A stretch of 64,000 nucleotides of DNA, taken from the NCBI RefSeq assembly GCF_001908095.1, contig NZ_MKGR01000012.1, positions 1 through 64,000 on the forward strand. The letters are read 5' to 3'. Each line of letters opens with the position of its first letter. The stretch's first letter is position 1. The position numbers were made by a program, and so were the translations under genes. Source of the stretch: Xenorhabdus thuongxuanensis (lineage in GTDB: Bacteria > Pseudomonadota > Gammaproteobacteria > Enterobacterales > Enterobacteriaceae). Below are positions 42,958 through 52,166 of the stretch, in pieces. Under the pieces are notes generated by a model that saw nothing but the letters and a program-made list of their open reading frames with translations, was not told the DNA's origin and did not search any database.

Positions 42958-42990
42958 GTACGGTAGCCATATAAGGCTATCGTACTTTTT
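42958..42990 (+). terminator. terminator of hemolysin operon
   Basis: GTACGGTAGCC (42958-42968) pairs with GGCTATCGTAC (42975-42985), with one G-T pair, and is followed by five T residues, 27 bp after the tpsA stop. Confidence 0.88.
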
Positions 42991-43069
42991 CACGTTCTCT
43001 GATCAGTTGCCTTTTTCATTTTGCCTGTTACTCTTTTTTCGCATATATATTTTTTCGTCAGGGGATGTA

Positions 43070-44047
43070 ATGCCAGGTAACCATGCAAAAAGGGAACAAC
43101 TCAATACAGGGAAGGATCTTACACCATTAGAGAAAGGGCTATATGGCAGTAAAAAAGCACTTTCCGTAACCATCCGTATTGGCAATGCCATCCGCCGCAT
43201 TCCTTTTATTGCCCACTTCATTAGGGCAGCACAACGTTTCAACGACCGAATGGGTAGCCAATTTGGTGCTGCCATCACCTATTTCTCGTTTCTATCCTTA
43301 ATCCCAATCCTGATGCTCTCTTTTGCCGTCGCAGGTTTTGTGCTGGCCTCTAATCCTGACTTACTGGCACGTTTGATCAATGGCATCGCCAACAGCATCA
43401 GTGATCCCGCTCTCGCCAACACCCTGAAAAACAGCGTAGACACAGCAATCAACCAAAGAACAACGGTGGGATTGACCGGTTTGGCGATCGCACTTTATTC
43501 AGGTATGAACTGGGTCGGAAATTTACGCGAGGCAATACTCGCCCAATCCAGGGATGTTTGGGAACGCAATCATGAAGATAAAGAGAAAATTTATTTCCAA
43601 TATATTCGCGACTTTTTCTCCTTATTCGGTCTGCTATTTGCGTTGGTCATCACCCTTTCACTGACTTCCATAGCGGGCTCTGCTCAAGCCACTATAGTCC
43701 ACGCTCTCGGACTGGAAGGCATAGAATGGCTCAGGCCGGCATGGACATCAATTGGTATGACTATTTCCATTTCAGCCAATTATTTGTTATTCCTTTGGAT
43801 ATTGTGGATCTTGCCGCGTCATCGCCCTGAAAGAAAAGCTCTGTTTAAAGGCACTCTAATGGCTGCTATTGGATTTGAAGTTATTAAATATATTATGACC
43901 ATGATGTTGCCACGCCTTGCCAGCTCCCCTTCTGGTGCTGCTTTTGGCTCGGTGATTGGCTTAATGGCATTCTTCTATTTCTTTGCCCGTCTGACACTGT
44001 TTTGCGCCGCCTGGATCGCAACCGTGGAAGAGGAGAAAGCCAAGTAA
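43070..44047 (+). CDS. yhjD: YhjD inner-membrane protein (YihY/BrkB family)
   Basis: 325 residues with about six membrane segments. HFIRAAQRFNDRMGSQFGAA, then ITYFSFLSLIPILMLSFA, ALYSGMNWVGNLREAI, AQSRDVWER and SPSGAAFGSVIGLMAFFYFF match E. coli YhjD closely, more than YihY. In E. coli a YhjD variant lets cells survive with lipid IVA lipopolysaccharide, suggesting a lipid or LPS transport role. The start at 43070 has CAGGGGATGTA in front; 21 upstream in-frame codons are hydrophobic but unrelated to the family. Confidence 0.93.
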   Translation: MPGNHAKREQLNTGKDLTPLEKGLYGSKKALSVTIRIGNAIRRIPFIAHFIRAAQRFNDRMGSQFGAAITYFSFLSLIPILMLSFAVAGFVLASNPDLLARLINGIANSISDPALANTLKNSVDTAINQRTTVGLTGLAIALYSGMNWVGNLREAILAQSRDVWERNHEDKEKIYFQYIRDFFSLFGLLFALVITLSLTSIAGSAQATIVHALGLEGIEWLRPAWTSIGMTISISANYLLFLWILWILPRHRPERKALFKGTLMAAIGFEVIKYIMTMMLPRLASSPSGAAFGSVIGLMAFFYFFARLTLFCAAWIATVEEEKAK

Positions 44048-44120
44048 ACATACCAATAAGTAAAACTGTTTTTTTGCTGTACCCACTTGTATATAACAAA
44101 CCAAAAAAGGAGTCATTTTT

Positions 44121-44327
44121 ATGCCATTTGTGAACATCAGAATTACCCGTGAAGGCGCAACCGCTGAGCAGAAAAAACAACTGATTGAAGGTGCAACCCA
44201 ATTGCTGGTAGACGTGCTTGGGAAAAACCCGGCAACGACTTTTGTGATCATTGATGAAGTAGAAACAGATAATTGGGGAATTGGTGGCAAAAACGTGACT
44301 GAGTTACGGGCTGCCGCGAAGAAATAA
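44121..44327 (+). CDS. 4-oxalocrotonate tautomerase family protein
   Basis: 68 residues, the size of a 4-OT subunit. The catalytic proline follows the initiator Met (MPFVNIRITREGATAEQKK), and the family segment TFVIIDEVETDNWGIGG is present. After Met removal Pro1 acts as general base in keto-enol tautomerisation; the subunit normally assembles as a hexamer. The natural substrate is not clear, as no aromatic-degradation genes are nearby. AAAAAGGAG precedes the ATG. A GGGGCGG/CCGCCCC hairpin lies 35 bp after the stop. Confidence 0.9.
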   Translation: MPFVNIRITREGATAEQKKQLIEGATQLLVDVLGKNPATTFVIIDEVETDNWGIGGKNVTELRAAAKK

Positions 44328-44362
44328 ATTAATGGTTTCAGAAAACATTAATTATTTAAATC

Positions 44363-44385
44363 GGGGCGGGTTAAACCGCCCCTTA
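44363..44385. terminator. hairpin between tautomerase and phospholipase C genes
   Basis: GGGGCGG (44363-44369) pairs with CCGCCCC (44376-44382) around GTTAAA. The T-tract after it is short (TT), so termination for the tautomerase gene is probable but weak. It also faces the convergent phospholipase gene. Confidence 0.6.
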
Positions 44386-44437
44386 AGACGATAGATAGAA
44401 TCCATTTTCCGTTTTTTGCATATCAGGGGCGATTATC

Positions 44438-46582
44438 TTATTCCTTTCCCATCAACGGATCACTGATGCTGTGCTCACCGTTTTCCAGTCTGCCAGCCAA
44501 GCGGCGGTGCCATCCTTTCGGCCCTGCCAGTGAAATATCGTACCAGCCCCCACTGATGCGGGTGTCAAAAGTCTGGCTGTGACAGCTTCCCGCTGGCATT
44601 TCAATGCGCCACGGTCCCTGCAATGTATAAGGGCAGCGTTTTATGATGATCTCCACCGTTTTGTCACCCGGATTGTTCAGTTCCAGTTGCAGGCAGGTAT
44701 CATTCATGATTTGACTCACTTCTGGCTGCCGCTGTGTCAGTGAACCGCTCAGAGCACGGTGAAAACCGTTGGGTCCTAGCAACCAGAGATCATAGTTATC
44801 TGCCGTCAGCCAGTCATCACTGAGCGACTTACCTGCTTCAACGGTATAACGCCGCGGGATCTCATCCAGATGTAGCTTATCGTAAACGTGGAATACCACA
44901 CCCTGTTCGCCCGTATTGTGAAAACTCAGTGTCAGTAAACCCTTATCAGGATAAGCCGCGACTTCAACATTAAGTCGGTAAGGCAACGCGCGGGACGGGC
45001 GAATCCGTCGCCGTTGATACGGCAATTGCTGCTTTCCAACCTCCGGTAACGGCACCCGTGGTAACGCCTCCTGGCTCCGGCGCAGGTTGTCTGCTGTCTG
45101 TCGCGTGATGGCAGGCAAATGGGGCACTTCACTATTGGGATTGACAAAGTTGAACGCTGAAGTGAGATCACCGCACACTGCACGCCGCCAGGCGCTGATA
45201 TTCGGCTCGCATACCCGGAAGCGTTTTTCCAAAAATTGCAGGACTGAGGTGTGGTCGAATACCTGTGAGTTAACCCAACCTCCGCGACTCCAGGGCGACA
45301 GGATCAGCATCGGTACTCTCGGTCCAGGACCATAAATACGCCCGTCTGGCGGTAGCTGCTCCTTCGATCCCTCTGGGGCTACGTGTTGGAAAATTTCGGT
45401 GTCGAAGGGTAGCGTGGACTTGCCGGCGAAACTACCGTCTTCCCGTAGCGATGGCGCGGAGGGTGAAGGAATGTGGTCAAAGAAACCATCATTCTCATCG
45501 AAATTCACCAGCAATACCGTTTTGCTCCACACCTGCGGGTCATCTGTCAGCGCATTGAGGATCTCCTGAATGAACCAGCCCCCCTGTACAGGGCAGGAAG
45601 GCCCTGGGTGCTCACAATAGGCCGCCGGTGCGACTATCCAGCTTACCTGTGGCAACCTGCCCTTCTTCACCTCGTCGCGGAATCCGGCCAGTATCGTCTC
45701 CAGATCGTCACCACTGGCAGCCGGCAGAGTATTGCCGTTGCCCTTGTACAGTGGAATTTTCTCGTTAAGTTCATCACTGTAAGGTACAAAATCGTGGAAA
45801 CCTTCCGGTGGCTGTGCCGGATTACCGGCCTCGACGCTGGCGGCACGGTACTGGCGGAAACCGGCCAGCGGGTTATCACCGTAGTTGTCCGGCAGGTATT
45901 GATAAATTTTCCAGCTAATGCCGCTCTCCTCCAGTCGTTCCGGGTAAGTTTTCCATGTATATCCTTCTTCTGGAGGGCCGGGAGAGTCCCATTCGTTGAT
46001 CACTGCGGCAACGTTAGCGGCACTGGGACCGTTAGTGCCGGTCCAGTGGAACAGACGATTGGGATCGGTTCCTGCATGGATCGAACAATGGTATGCATCA
46101 CACAAGGTGAAGGCGTTGGCCAAAGCAAACTGGTACGGCAGCTCGGTCTGGCAGTAATAGCCCATTGAGGTTGTCGTTTTATAGGTTGGCCAGGCACTCA
46201 TACGGCCATTGTCCCAGGCGAAATGTTCATCATTCCAGGTATGAGGCGTATCTCCAGCCCGCTGTGCATTACCGCGTCGACTGTCCAGGTAATAAGGCAA
46301 GACCAGCCGCTCATTTCCCTGCTGCTGCCAAATGTTGCGACCACCGGAGAGTGGAATGGTGATGCGATCGCTAAAGCCACGTACGCCAGGCAACGTGCCG
46401 AAATAATGGTCGAAGGAGCGGTTTTCCTGCATCAGAATCACCACATGTTCTACATCATCAATAGTACCAGTACGGTTATTGGCGGGTATGGCTAGAGCCT
46501 TGCGAATCGAAGCGGGCAGTAATGAACTCGCTGCTGCGATCGCAGTCGCTTGTAATATCTTTCTGCGGGAAAAGTCAGGCAT
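44438..46582 (-). CDS. Tat-exported phosphocholine-specific phospholipase C
   Basis: 714 residues. A twin-arginine signal (SRRKILQATA at 5-14, then a hydrophobic run to about residue 31) leads to a phosphoesterase domain of the non-hemolytic PlcN type, with VVILMQENRSFDHYFGTLPG and VRGF. NFDENDGFFDH provides metal-binding acids. Two C-terminal repeats (about 510-710) of the bacterial phospholipase C C-terminal family each contain a GPxGxHRxLxG-like strand. It cleaves phospholipid head groups outside the cytoplasm. The gene is clearly richer in G+C than its neighbours (I counted 35 of 60 bases G or C at 45301-45360), which suggests more recent acquisition. It lies between the convergent tautomerase gene and co-oriented yhjJ. 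Confidence 0.93.
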   Translation of the reverse strand: MPDFSRRKILQATAIAAASSLLPASIRKALAIPANNRTGTIDDVEHVVILMQENRSFDHYFGTLPGVRGFSDRITIPLSGGRNIWQQQGNERLVLPYYLDSRRGNAQRAGDTPHTWNDEHFAWDNGRMSAWPTYKTTTSMGYYCQTELPYQFALANAFTLCDAYHCSIHAGTDPNRLFHWTGTNGPSAANVAAVINEWDSPGPPEEGYTWKTYPERLEESGISWKIYQYLPDNYGDNPLAGFRQYRAASVEAGNPAQPPEGFHDFVPYSDELNEKIPLYKGNGNTLPAASGDDLETILAGFRDEVKKGRLPQVSWIVAPAAYCEHPGPSCPVQGGWFIQEILNALTDDPQVWSKTVLLVNFDENDGFFDHIPSPSAPSLREDGSFAGKSTLPFDTEIFQHVAPEGSKEQLPPDGRIYGPGPRVPMLILSPWSRGGWVNSQVFDHTSVLQFLEKRFRVCEPNISAWRRAVCGDLTSAFNFVNPNSEVPHLPAITRQTADNLRRSQEALPRVPLPEVGKQQLPYQRRRIRPSRALPYRLNVEVAAYPDKGLLTLSFHNTGEQGVVFHVYDKLHLDEIPRRYTVEAGKSLSDDWLTADNYDLWLLGPNGFHRALSGSLTQRQPEVSQIMNDTCLQLELNNPGDKTVEIIIKRCPYTLQGPWRIEMPAGSCHSQTFDTRISGGWYDISLAGPKGWHRRLAGRLENGEHSISDPLMGKE

Positions 46583-46677
46583 AAGTTATTAACCCCCTGA
46601 GATGTGTTTTGAAAAGAGTCTCGAGGGTAATGCCCAAATATTACGGGGGAATGAAACCAAAGCTCCCGTTTACCCTC

Positions 46678-48147
46678 TTACTCCCTATCGTTTACTGTTT
46701 TAGGCTCTTTCGGTTTCTCCGGCTGTGGCCCCGGTCTCATAATTTGGTTAAAGCTATTTTTGATTTGATTAACATCAATCGTCGCTTCACCTTTTGGTTG
46801 CACCAGAATAAAAGAGATTTCTTGAGACAACATCTCTTGCAGCTTTTTATTTAAAAGTTGTGGTGTCAGGGAGGATAAAAACGCTTGTCTTAACCGCTGG
46901 AATTGTTCAGGGGCAATATCTATCACATTATTTTGCTGTGACAACAGACGTTGGTTTATCAAAATATCGGTATCTGTGCGGGCATACATGGCAAATAGCT
47001 GCTGGAGCTGACTCCGCTTCTGAGCATAGAGTTCATCAAATTGTTCCTGAGGTAATCCATTTTCCCGCAATGATGACAGTTGGAAAGCCAGATAAAGCGT
47101 GGACTCCATCAGTTTGTCCGCAGGGGAATCCATATTTAATGAGCAATTCGCCCGCTGGTATAGCACTCGACAATCCAGACCCAATTTCATGTCATCTTGT
47201 TTGTCTTTAAGCCCCTGTTGCAGGTAACGGTAAAGCGCTTCACGCGTCAGGTCATTTAACCAGTACTGAATCAGAGTTTCCGAATCGTTAATCGGCAACC
47301 AATTCAGATTCCAGGTTAAAGATAAACGATCCTGTGTGGCCTTATCACTCACTACACCAATCGTTGCTGCTTTCAGTGGCAGTAAGGTAGGAACGGACAC
47401 TGGTGTCTGCCGTTTTCCCTCCAATGACGCAAATGCCTGTTTAATCCGCTCTGACAGTAATCTGTTGTCAACATGCCCTGCGATATACAGCGTTATTGCA
47501 TCTGGTGTGTACCATTGATGATAGAAATTTTCGACTTTTTTTACATCTACAGGCATTGATACAGACATTCCAGGATCATGGTTGATAAGCGTTGAACCTT
47601 GCAGGCGCATACGCCATACTGGGTCTTGGATATCAGATGGAAAAGTCGTTATAAGACGTGCATCCGCTTTCATGGCCTGTGCCAGTGTCTCTGGTGTAAA
47701 TACCGCACCACCTGCAATATCGGACAACCATATCAATGCATCTTGCAATAGATCGGCACGATTATTTGGCAGGCTCAGGCTGTAAAGGGTGAAATCATAT
47801 GAAACAATAGCAGGTGGAAAAGGATTTTCAGTATCCATCGCATTGTGCCATAAATTTTCCAGCTTCTGCGATGATAAATCTTTACTGCTGGATAAGACGA
47901 TTTTAGGAATAAGGTAGGTATAACCCCGTTGCTGGTTTTTCTCAGACAATGAGCCTGTCTTTACCAATAACCGCAACTGTATTCTGTCATTAGGTCGCTG
48001 TGGTGTTTGCAAGATTTGCCAACTGAATCCATTTTCAAGTTTACCTTGTTGCCAAGCTGGATCAGGTTGCAAGGTTTCCGCCTGTGCCAAACAAGTCGTA
48101 GCCAGGATCGCACCACCAATAAAATACCCGATTTTGTTGCCCAGCAT
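46678..48147 (-). CDS. yhjJ: M16-like peptidase homolog YhjJ (zinc site absent)
   Basis: 489 residues. A signal peptide (about 1-23) is followed by two M16 peptidase-like domains. ALQPDPAWQQG-type N-terminus, VSYDFTLYSLSLPNNRADLL and DCRVLYQRANCSLNM align with E. coli YhjJ. The inverse zinc motif HxxEH is not present where it should be (the segment reads QQRGYTYLIPKIVL), so catalysis by the usual mechanism is not expected, as also in E. coli YhjJ. The ATG at 48147 has AGGGG at nine bases; a GTG two codons upstream is too close to it. The gene lies 106 bp downstream of the truncated yhjK-like gene; the intervening dctA of E. coli is absent. Confidence 0.92.
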   Translation of the reverse strand: MLGNKIGYFIGGAILATTCLAQAETLQPDPAWQQGKLENGFSWQILQTPQRPNDRIQLRLLVKTGSLSEKNQQRGYTYLIPKIVLSSSKDLSSQKLENLWHNAMDTENPFPPAIVSYDFTLYSLSLPNNRADLLQDALIWLSDIAGGAVFTPETLAQAMKADARLITTFPSDIQDPVWRMRLQGSTLINHDPGMSVSMPVDVKKVENFYHQWYTPDAITLYIAGHVDNRLLSERIKQAFASLEGKRQTPVSVPTLLPLKAATIGVVSDKATQDRLSLTWNLNWLPINDSETLIQYWLNDLTREALYRYLQQGLKDKQDDMKLGLDCRVLYQRANCSLNMDSPADKLMESTLYLAFQLSSLRENGLPQEQFDELYAQKRSQLQQLFAMYARTDTDILINQRLLSQQNNVIDIAPEQFQRLRQAFLSSLTPQLLNKKLQEMLSQEISFILVQPKGEATIDVNQIKNSFNQIMRPGPQPEKPKEPKTVNDRE

Positions 48148-48253
48148 TTTCACTTACCCCTACCTGTTTAATTTTATCCGTCAAAACCTAAGATAATCAG
48201 TCATACCTGGATATTATCATCGAGGATTAGACCATTATTCATCTTGTAAGGTT

Positions 48254-48961
48254 TCATTTTGATGGCGTTTTCTGCTTATTAACCTGACGATTATAGCCTT
48301 TTACCAGCATCCCCAACTCATCATCCTGATGGCTTTTAGGGCAAGGTATAGGCCTTGGCGGCTGTTCTTCATTCAATTCCCGCGCAACATCGCGCAATGG
48401 ATGGACGATAATGCGATTTACGCACCAGCTTATAGACACCGTAAGAATAAGTGCAAGTAATAAATAAGTGGTCAACATTAATGCAAGTGTATTCAAGGCA
48501 AAACGATACACTCGATTGGAATCAACCTGCAAAATAAGGTGTCCCTGTGATTCTGCTGTTTTCGGCGAAACACCATAAACATAGAGAGGAATATTGACCT
48601 CAACGGGAATACCAAAAACCTTCTTTGCCAGTTCAGATATGGGACGATGAGTTGCAAAATCCAGGCTCATTACCCGAACGTTATCAGGTAATAGCACGTC
48701 GGCTCGCCCCAAAATGCCCGAGGTCTTCAATCCAATCAACAGCGTTTTCGCTTTATTGAGATCTGAACTTAACAATGCTTCTGCCAAAGGTGTCTGGATT
48801 TGCACAGCCGCATTGTTAAGCTGGCTGATATAGTCATCTTTCCGCTGCTGTAATAGATGAGATAACTGGATGGTGATGAAAATAGCAATGGTAACCAAAG
48901 TGACTCCTGTCACTGCGGCCATCTGTTTAATGGTTAACGAACGTTTGACACGCAATTTCAT
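48254..48961 (-). CDS. HmsP/YhjK-type sensor, lacking GGDEF and EAL domains
   Basis: 235 residues matching only the N-terminal part of E. coli YhjK (PdeK/HmsP family, about 650 residues). A membrane helix (16-36) is followed by a periplasmic GAPES3-type sensor (about 38-155) containing GILGRADVLLPDN. A second helix (157-180, TTYLLLALILTVSISWCVNR) leads to a HAMP segment (181-225) with IIVHPLR and QDDELGMLVKGYNR. The protein stops right after HAMP, and only 106 bp separate it from yhjJ. The diguanylate cyclase-like and phosphodiesterase domains are therefore deleted, not split by a frameshift. The reading frame is intact, so it may persist as a sensor without output or be decaying. Start ATG at 48961; a TTG three codons upstream is possible. 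Confidence 0.85.
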   Translation of the reverse strand: MKLRVKRSLTIKQMAAVTGVTLVTIAIFITIQLSHLLQQRKDDYISQLNNAAVQIQTPLAEALLSSDLNKAKTLLIGLKTSGILGRADVLLPDNVRVMSLDFATHRPISELAKKVFGIPVEVNIPLYVYGVSPKTAESQGHLILQVDSNRVYRFALNTLALMLTTYLLLALILTVSISWCVNRIIVHPLRDVARELNEEQPPRPIPCPKSHQDDELGMLVKGYNRQVNKQKTPSK

Positions 48962-49237
48962 CTTATCCAAACCAATACCAAACTAATAGTAGAAATACTG
49001 ACCAACACATCTTAACAATGTGAGTGAGTATACTTGATTTTACTTGAGGTCGTCTTATTTTGATGAATGGCAATGCAAGAGAGAAAATGACCGAGATATA
49101 ACGGTATCACTCAATAAAGCGATTGTATAACCTTTATACTACGATCTACTACAACCGATTCTACTACAACTTACCCAAAAATATCGTAAGGCCTCGTCGC
49201 TTAGAGGATGTTAACGTTATACCGCAGTCAGATACAA

Positions 49238-50254
49238 TTAGGTGGATGGGTTTTCATCCTGTTCGACCGCGAAACACGCGATCAGTTGTCCGCCATATTG
49301 CTTTAACTTAGGCTGGAATTGGGTACACTGGCTAAATGCACGACGACAACGAGCAGCAAACGCACACCCTGCCGGCGGATTCATCGGGCTTGGCAGTTCT
49401 CCCGTCAGCTTAATACGTTCACGGCGCAGTTCAGGATTAAGGCGAGGCGTCGCTGACAACAATGCCTGTGTATAAGGATGGCGCGGATTGTTGAAAATCA
49501 TTTCCTTACTGCCTTTTTCAACACAACGTCCCAAATACATCACTATCACTTCATCAGCAATATGTTCGACGACCGAGAGGTCATGGGATATAAAGACGTA
49601 AGATAATCCCAGTTCCTGCTGCAAATCCATCATTAAATTCAGAACCTGCGCTCGCACTGAGACATCCAACGCTGAAACAGGTTCATCTGCAATCACTACG
49701 TCTGGGTTTAACATTAATCCACGGGCAATAGCGATACGCTGACGCTGACCACCAGAAAACATGTGTGGATAACGCGCATAATGTTCCGGTTTTAGTCCCA
49801 CTTTCTCCATCATCTGCAAGACTTTTTCCTTGCGTTCGCTCGCGGTAAGTGAGGTATTAATCAGCAATGGCTCTTCCAAAATCTGTCCCACTTTTTTACG
49901 GGGATTTAAGGAAGCGTAAGGATTTTGAAATACAATCTGAATTTTCTGGCGACGAAGTTTTTCTGCTTCTTTATTTGGCACCAACAGGTCTTGCCCCAGA
50001 TAATAAAGCTCCCCATCAGTCGGTTTTTCAATCATGGTCAGCAGGCGACCCAATGTGGATTTTCCACAGCCCGATTCGCCGACAACCGCCAGCGTCTTAC
50101 CTTTTTCCAGTTCGAATGAGACACCATCCAACGCCTTAACCATACGTTCATGCGAGAATAAGCCTGTTTTCACCGAATAATATTTCTTCAATTCAGTGGC
50201 TTTCAGTAAAGGTGCTGTAGCCTTTTCTTGTTCCTTGCTTTGTGGAATGTTCAT
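49238..50254 (-). CDS. dppF: dipeptide ABC transporter ATP-binding protein DppF
   Basis: 338 residues. [12 protein letters not shown] (Walker A), [15 protein letters not shown] (signature) and [14 protein letters not shown] (Walker B), followed by the oligopeptide-ABC C-terminal extension with cysteines in [14 protein letters not shown] that bind an iron-sulfur cluster in relatives. Its ATG overlaps the dppD stop (ATGA). It is the last gene of dppABCDF. Confidence 0.96.
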   Translation of the reverse strand: MNIPQSKEQEKATAPLLKATELKKYYSVKTGLFSHERMVKALDGVSFELEKGKTLAVVGESGCGKSTLGRLLTMIEKPTDGELYYLGQDLLVPNKEAEKLRRQKIQIVFQNPYASLNPRKKVGQILEEPLLINTSLTASERKEKVLQMMEKVGLKPEHYARYPHMFSGGQRQRIAIARGLMLNPDVVIADEPVSALDVSVRAQVLNLMMDLQQELGLSYVFISHDLSVVEHIADEVIVMYLGRCVEKGSKEMIFNNPRHPYTQALLSATPRLNPELRRERIKLTGELPSPMNPPAGCAFAARCRRAFSQCTQFQPKLKQYGGQLIACFAVEQDENPST

Positions 50255-51231
50255 ACTGTCGGCCTCCCCTCATCATTCAGTGGCATGTGACATTTAACCT
50301 GACGCCCTCTCATTGATTGCAATGACGGCTCGTCCTGACGACAACGCTCATTGGCATAGGGGCAACGGGGGTTGAGCAGACACCCCATTGGGCGATCATA
50401 TTTTCCGGGAACAACGCCGGCCAATGATGCTAAACGGGATTTATCCACCGCAAATTCCGGCAATGCCCGCAATAATGCCTGCGTATAAGGATGGCGGGGT
50501 GCGCGGAAGATTTCCGTTGCCTTGCCAATTTCCACCACCTGTCCGGCATACATCACAATAATATGATGAGCGGCTTCCGCCACCAGCGCCAAATCATGGG
50601 TGATCAAGAGTAATGCCATGTTTTCCTGCTGCTGCAATTCCAGCAACAATTCGATGATTTGCGCCTGAATGGTGACATCCAGAGCCGTCGTCGGCTCATC
50701 GGCAATCAGGAGCTTTGGACGACACGCGATAGCCATCGCGATCATCACACGCTGGCTCATCCCTCCCGATAATTGATGCGGATAAACATCCAGACGAGAG
50801 GCCGGATCAGGGATACCTACCTGAGTCAATAAGTCGATTGCCCGCTGGTATCGCGTTTTCCGGTTGCCACCCTGATGAACTTTCAAGGCTTCCATGATCT
50901 GATAACCGACGGTGTAGCACGGATTCAAACTGGTCATCGGATCTTGGAAAATCATCGCCACTTCCGCACCCACCAACTGACGGCGCTCTTTTTCTGAAAT
51001 TTTAGTCAGGTCACGGCCACCGAATTCCAGTTTTTCGGCCATAACTCTGCCCGGATAATCAATCAGCCCCATAATCGCCAATGAACTCACTGATTTACCT
51101 GAGCCAGATTCTCCAACGATGCCGACAACCTCTCCCTGCTCAACACGGTAGCTAATACGGTCAACGGCGCGGAATGGTACATCTTCATCCCCGAAATGCA
51201 CCGACAATTGGTCTACATTCAATAATGCCAT
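50251..51231 (-). CDS. dppD: dipeptide ABC transporter ATP-binding protein DppD
   Basis: 326 residues. [13 protein letters not shown] (Walker A), [16 protein letters not shown] (signature), [14 protein letters not shown] (Walker B) and the C-terminal oligopeptide/dipeptide transporter motif [15 protein letters not shown] with conserved cysteines. It energises dipeptide import with DppF. The gene starts 11 bp after dppC. Confidence 0.96.
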   Translation of the reverse strand: MALLNVDQLSVHFGDEDVPFRAVDRISYRVEQGEVVGIVGESGSGKSVSSLAIMGLIDYPGRVMAEKLEFGGRDLTKISEKERRQLVGAEVAMIFQDPMTSLNPCYTVGYQIMEALKVHQGGNRKTRYQRAIDLLTQVGIPDPASRLDVYPHQLSGGMSQRVMIAMAIACRPKLLIADEPTTALDVTIQAQIIELLLELQQQENMALLLITHDLALVAEAAHHIIVMYAGQVVEIGKATEIFRAPRHPYTQALLRALPEFAVDKSRLASLAGVVPGKYDRPMGCLLNPRCPYANERCRQDEPSLQSMRGRQVKCHMPLNDEGRPTV

Positions 51232-51242
51232 TTCTCAATCCC

Positions 51243-52157
51243 CTACTGCTTGAGCTTGGGATCAAGTGCATCACGCAACCCGTCCCCCATCAGGTTAAAT
51301 GCCAGTACTGTCAACAGGATAGCCAGCCCCGGAAAGGTCACAACCCACCACGCACTCTGGGTAAATTGCAAAACATCGGCCAGCATAGTTCCCCATTCGG
51401 GGGTCGGTGGCTGTGCCCCCATTCCCAGAAACCCTAAGGCTGCCATATCAAGAATAGCGTTCGAAAACCCTAATGACGCTTGCACAATTAACGGCGCAAG
51501 GCAGTTTGGCAGGATATTGATAAACATCTGACGTATGGCTCCCGCACCAGCTACTTGGGAAGCTGTCACATAATCGCGGTTAACTTCCACCAATACCGCC
51601 GCCCTTGTCAGGCGGATATAATGAGGCAAGGCGACAAAAGTCAGTGCCAATGACGCATTGACAATTGATGGGCCAAAGATCGCCACCAGCACCAATGCCA
51701 GTAGCAGACTTGGCAAGGCCAACATAATGTCGACGATACGCATGATAATGGTATCCACCACACCGCCGAAATATCCAGCCAATACCCCCAGAATGATACC
51801 CATGATGAGTGACATCACCACGACCAGACAGCCAACCAACAATGAAAGGCGTGCCCCATACATTAGGCGGGACAAAATATCGCGTCCAACATCATCAGTA
51901 CCAAAAATAAATTGCCAGCTTCCGCCTTCCTGCCATACCGGAGGCATCAGCAAGGAATCACGGAACTGTTCTGCCGGACCGTGCGGCGCCAGTACTCCCG
52001 CCAATAATGCAATCAGCAGCATCAGGACAATATAGACAAGGCCAATCACTGCGCCTTTGTTACGTTTAAAGTAGTGCCAAAATTCCTGTATCGGCGTCAT
52101 TAATTTCGGTGCACCCGATACCACACCCGATACTACAGGCTCAGTTGTTTGAGTCAT
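51243..52157 (-). CDS. dppC: dipeptide ABC transporter permease DppC
   Basis: About 304 residues with six membrane segments. EFWHYFKRNKGAVIGLVY at the N-terminus and the EAA-type loop (RDYVTASQVAGAGAIRQMF) that docks to the ATPases match E. coli DppC. Two consecutive ATGs; I take the second (52157) because AGGAG then stands six bases away. Nine bases separate it from dppB. Confidence 0.95.
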   Translation of the reverse strand: MTQTTEPVVSGVVSGAPKLMTPIQEFWHYFKRNKGAVIGLVYIVLMLLIALLAGVLAPHGPAEQFRDSLLMPPVWQEGGSWQFIFGTDDVGRDILSRLMYGARLSLLVGCLVVVMSLIMGIILGVLAGYFGGVVDTIIMRIVDIMLALPSLLLALVLVAIFGPSIVNASLALTFVALPHYIRLTRAAVLVEVNRDYVTASQVAGAGAIRQMFINILPNCLAPLIVQASLGFSNAILDMAALGFLGMGAQPPTPEWGTMLADVLQFTQSAWWVVTFPGLAILLTVLAFNLMGDGLRDALDPKLKQ

Positions 52158-52166
52158 CATGTGCTC

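Noticed and set aside
45473-46168. 231-codon plus-strand ORF opposite the phospholipase C gene
   Set aside because: Long only because the gene is G+C-rich and stop-poor on the other strand; no motif.
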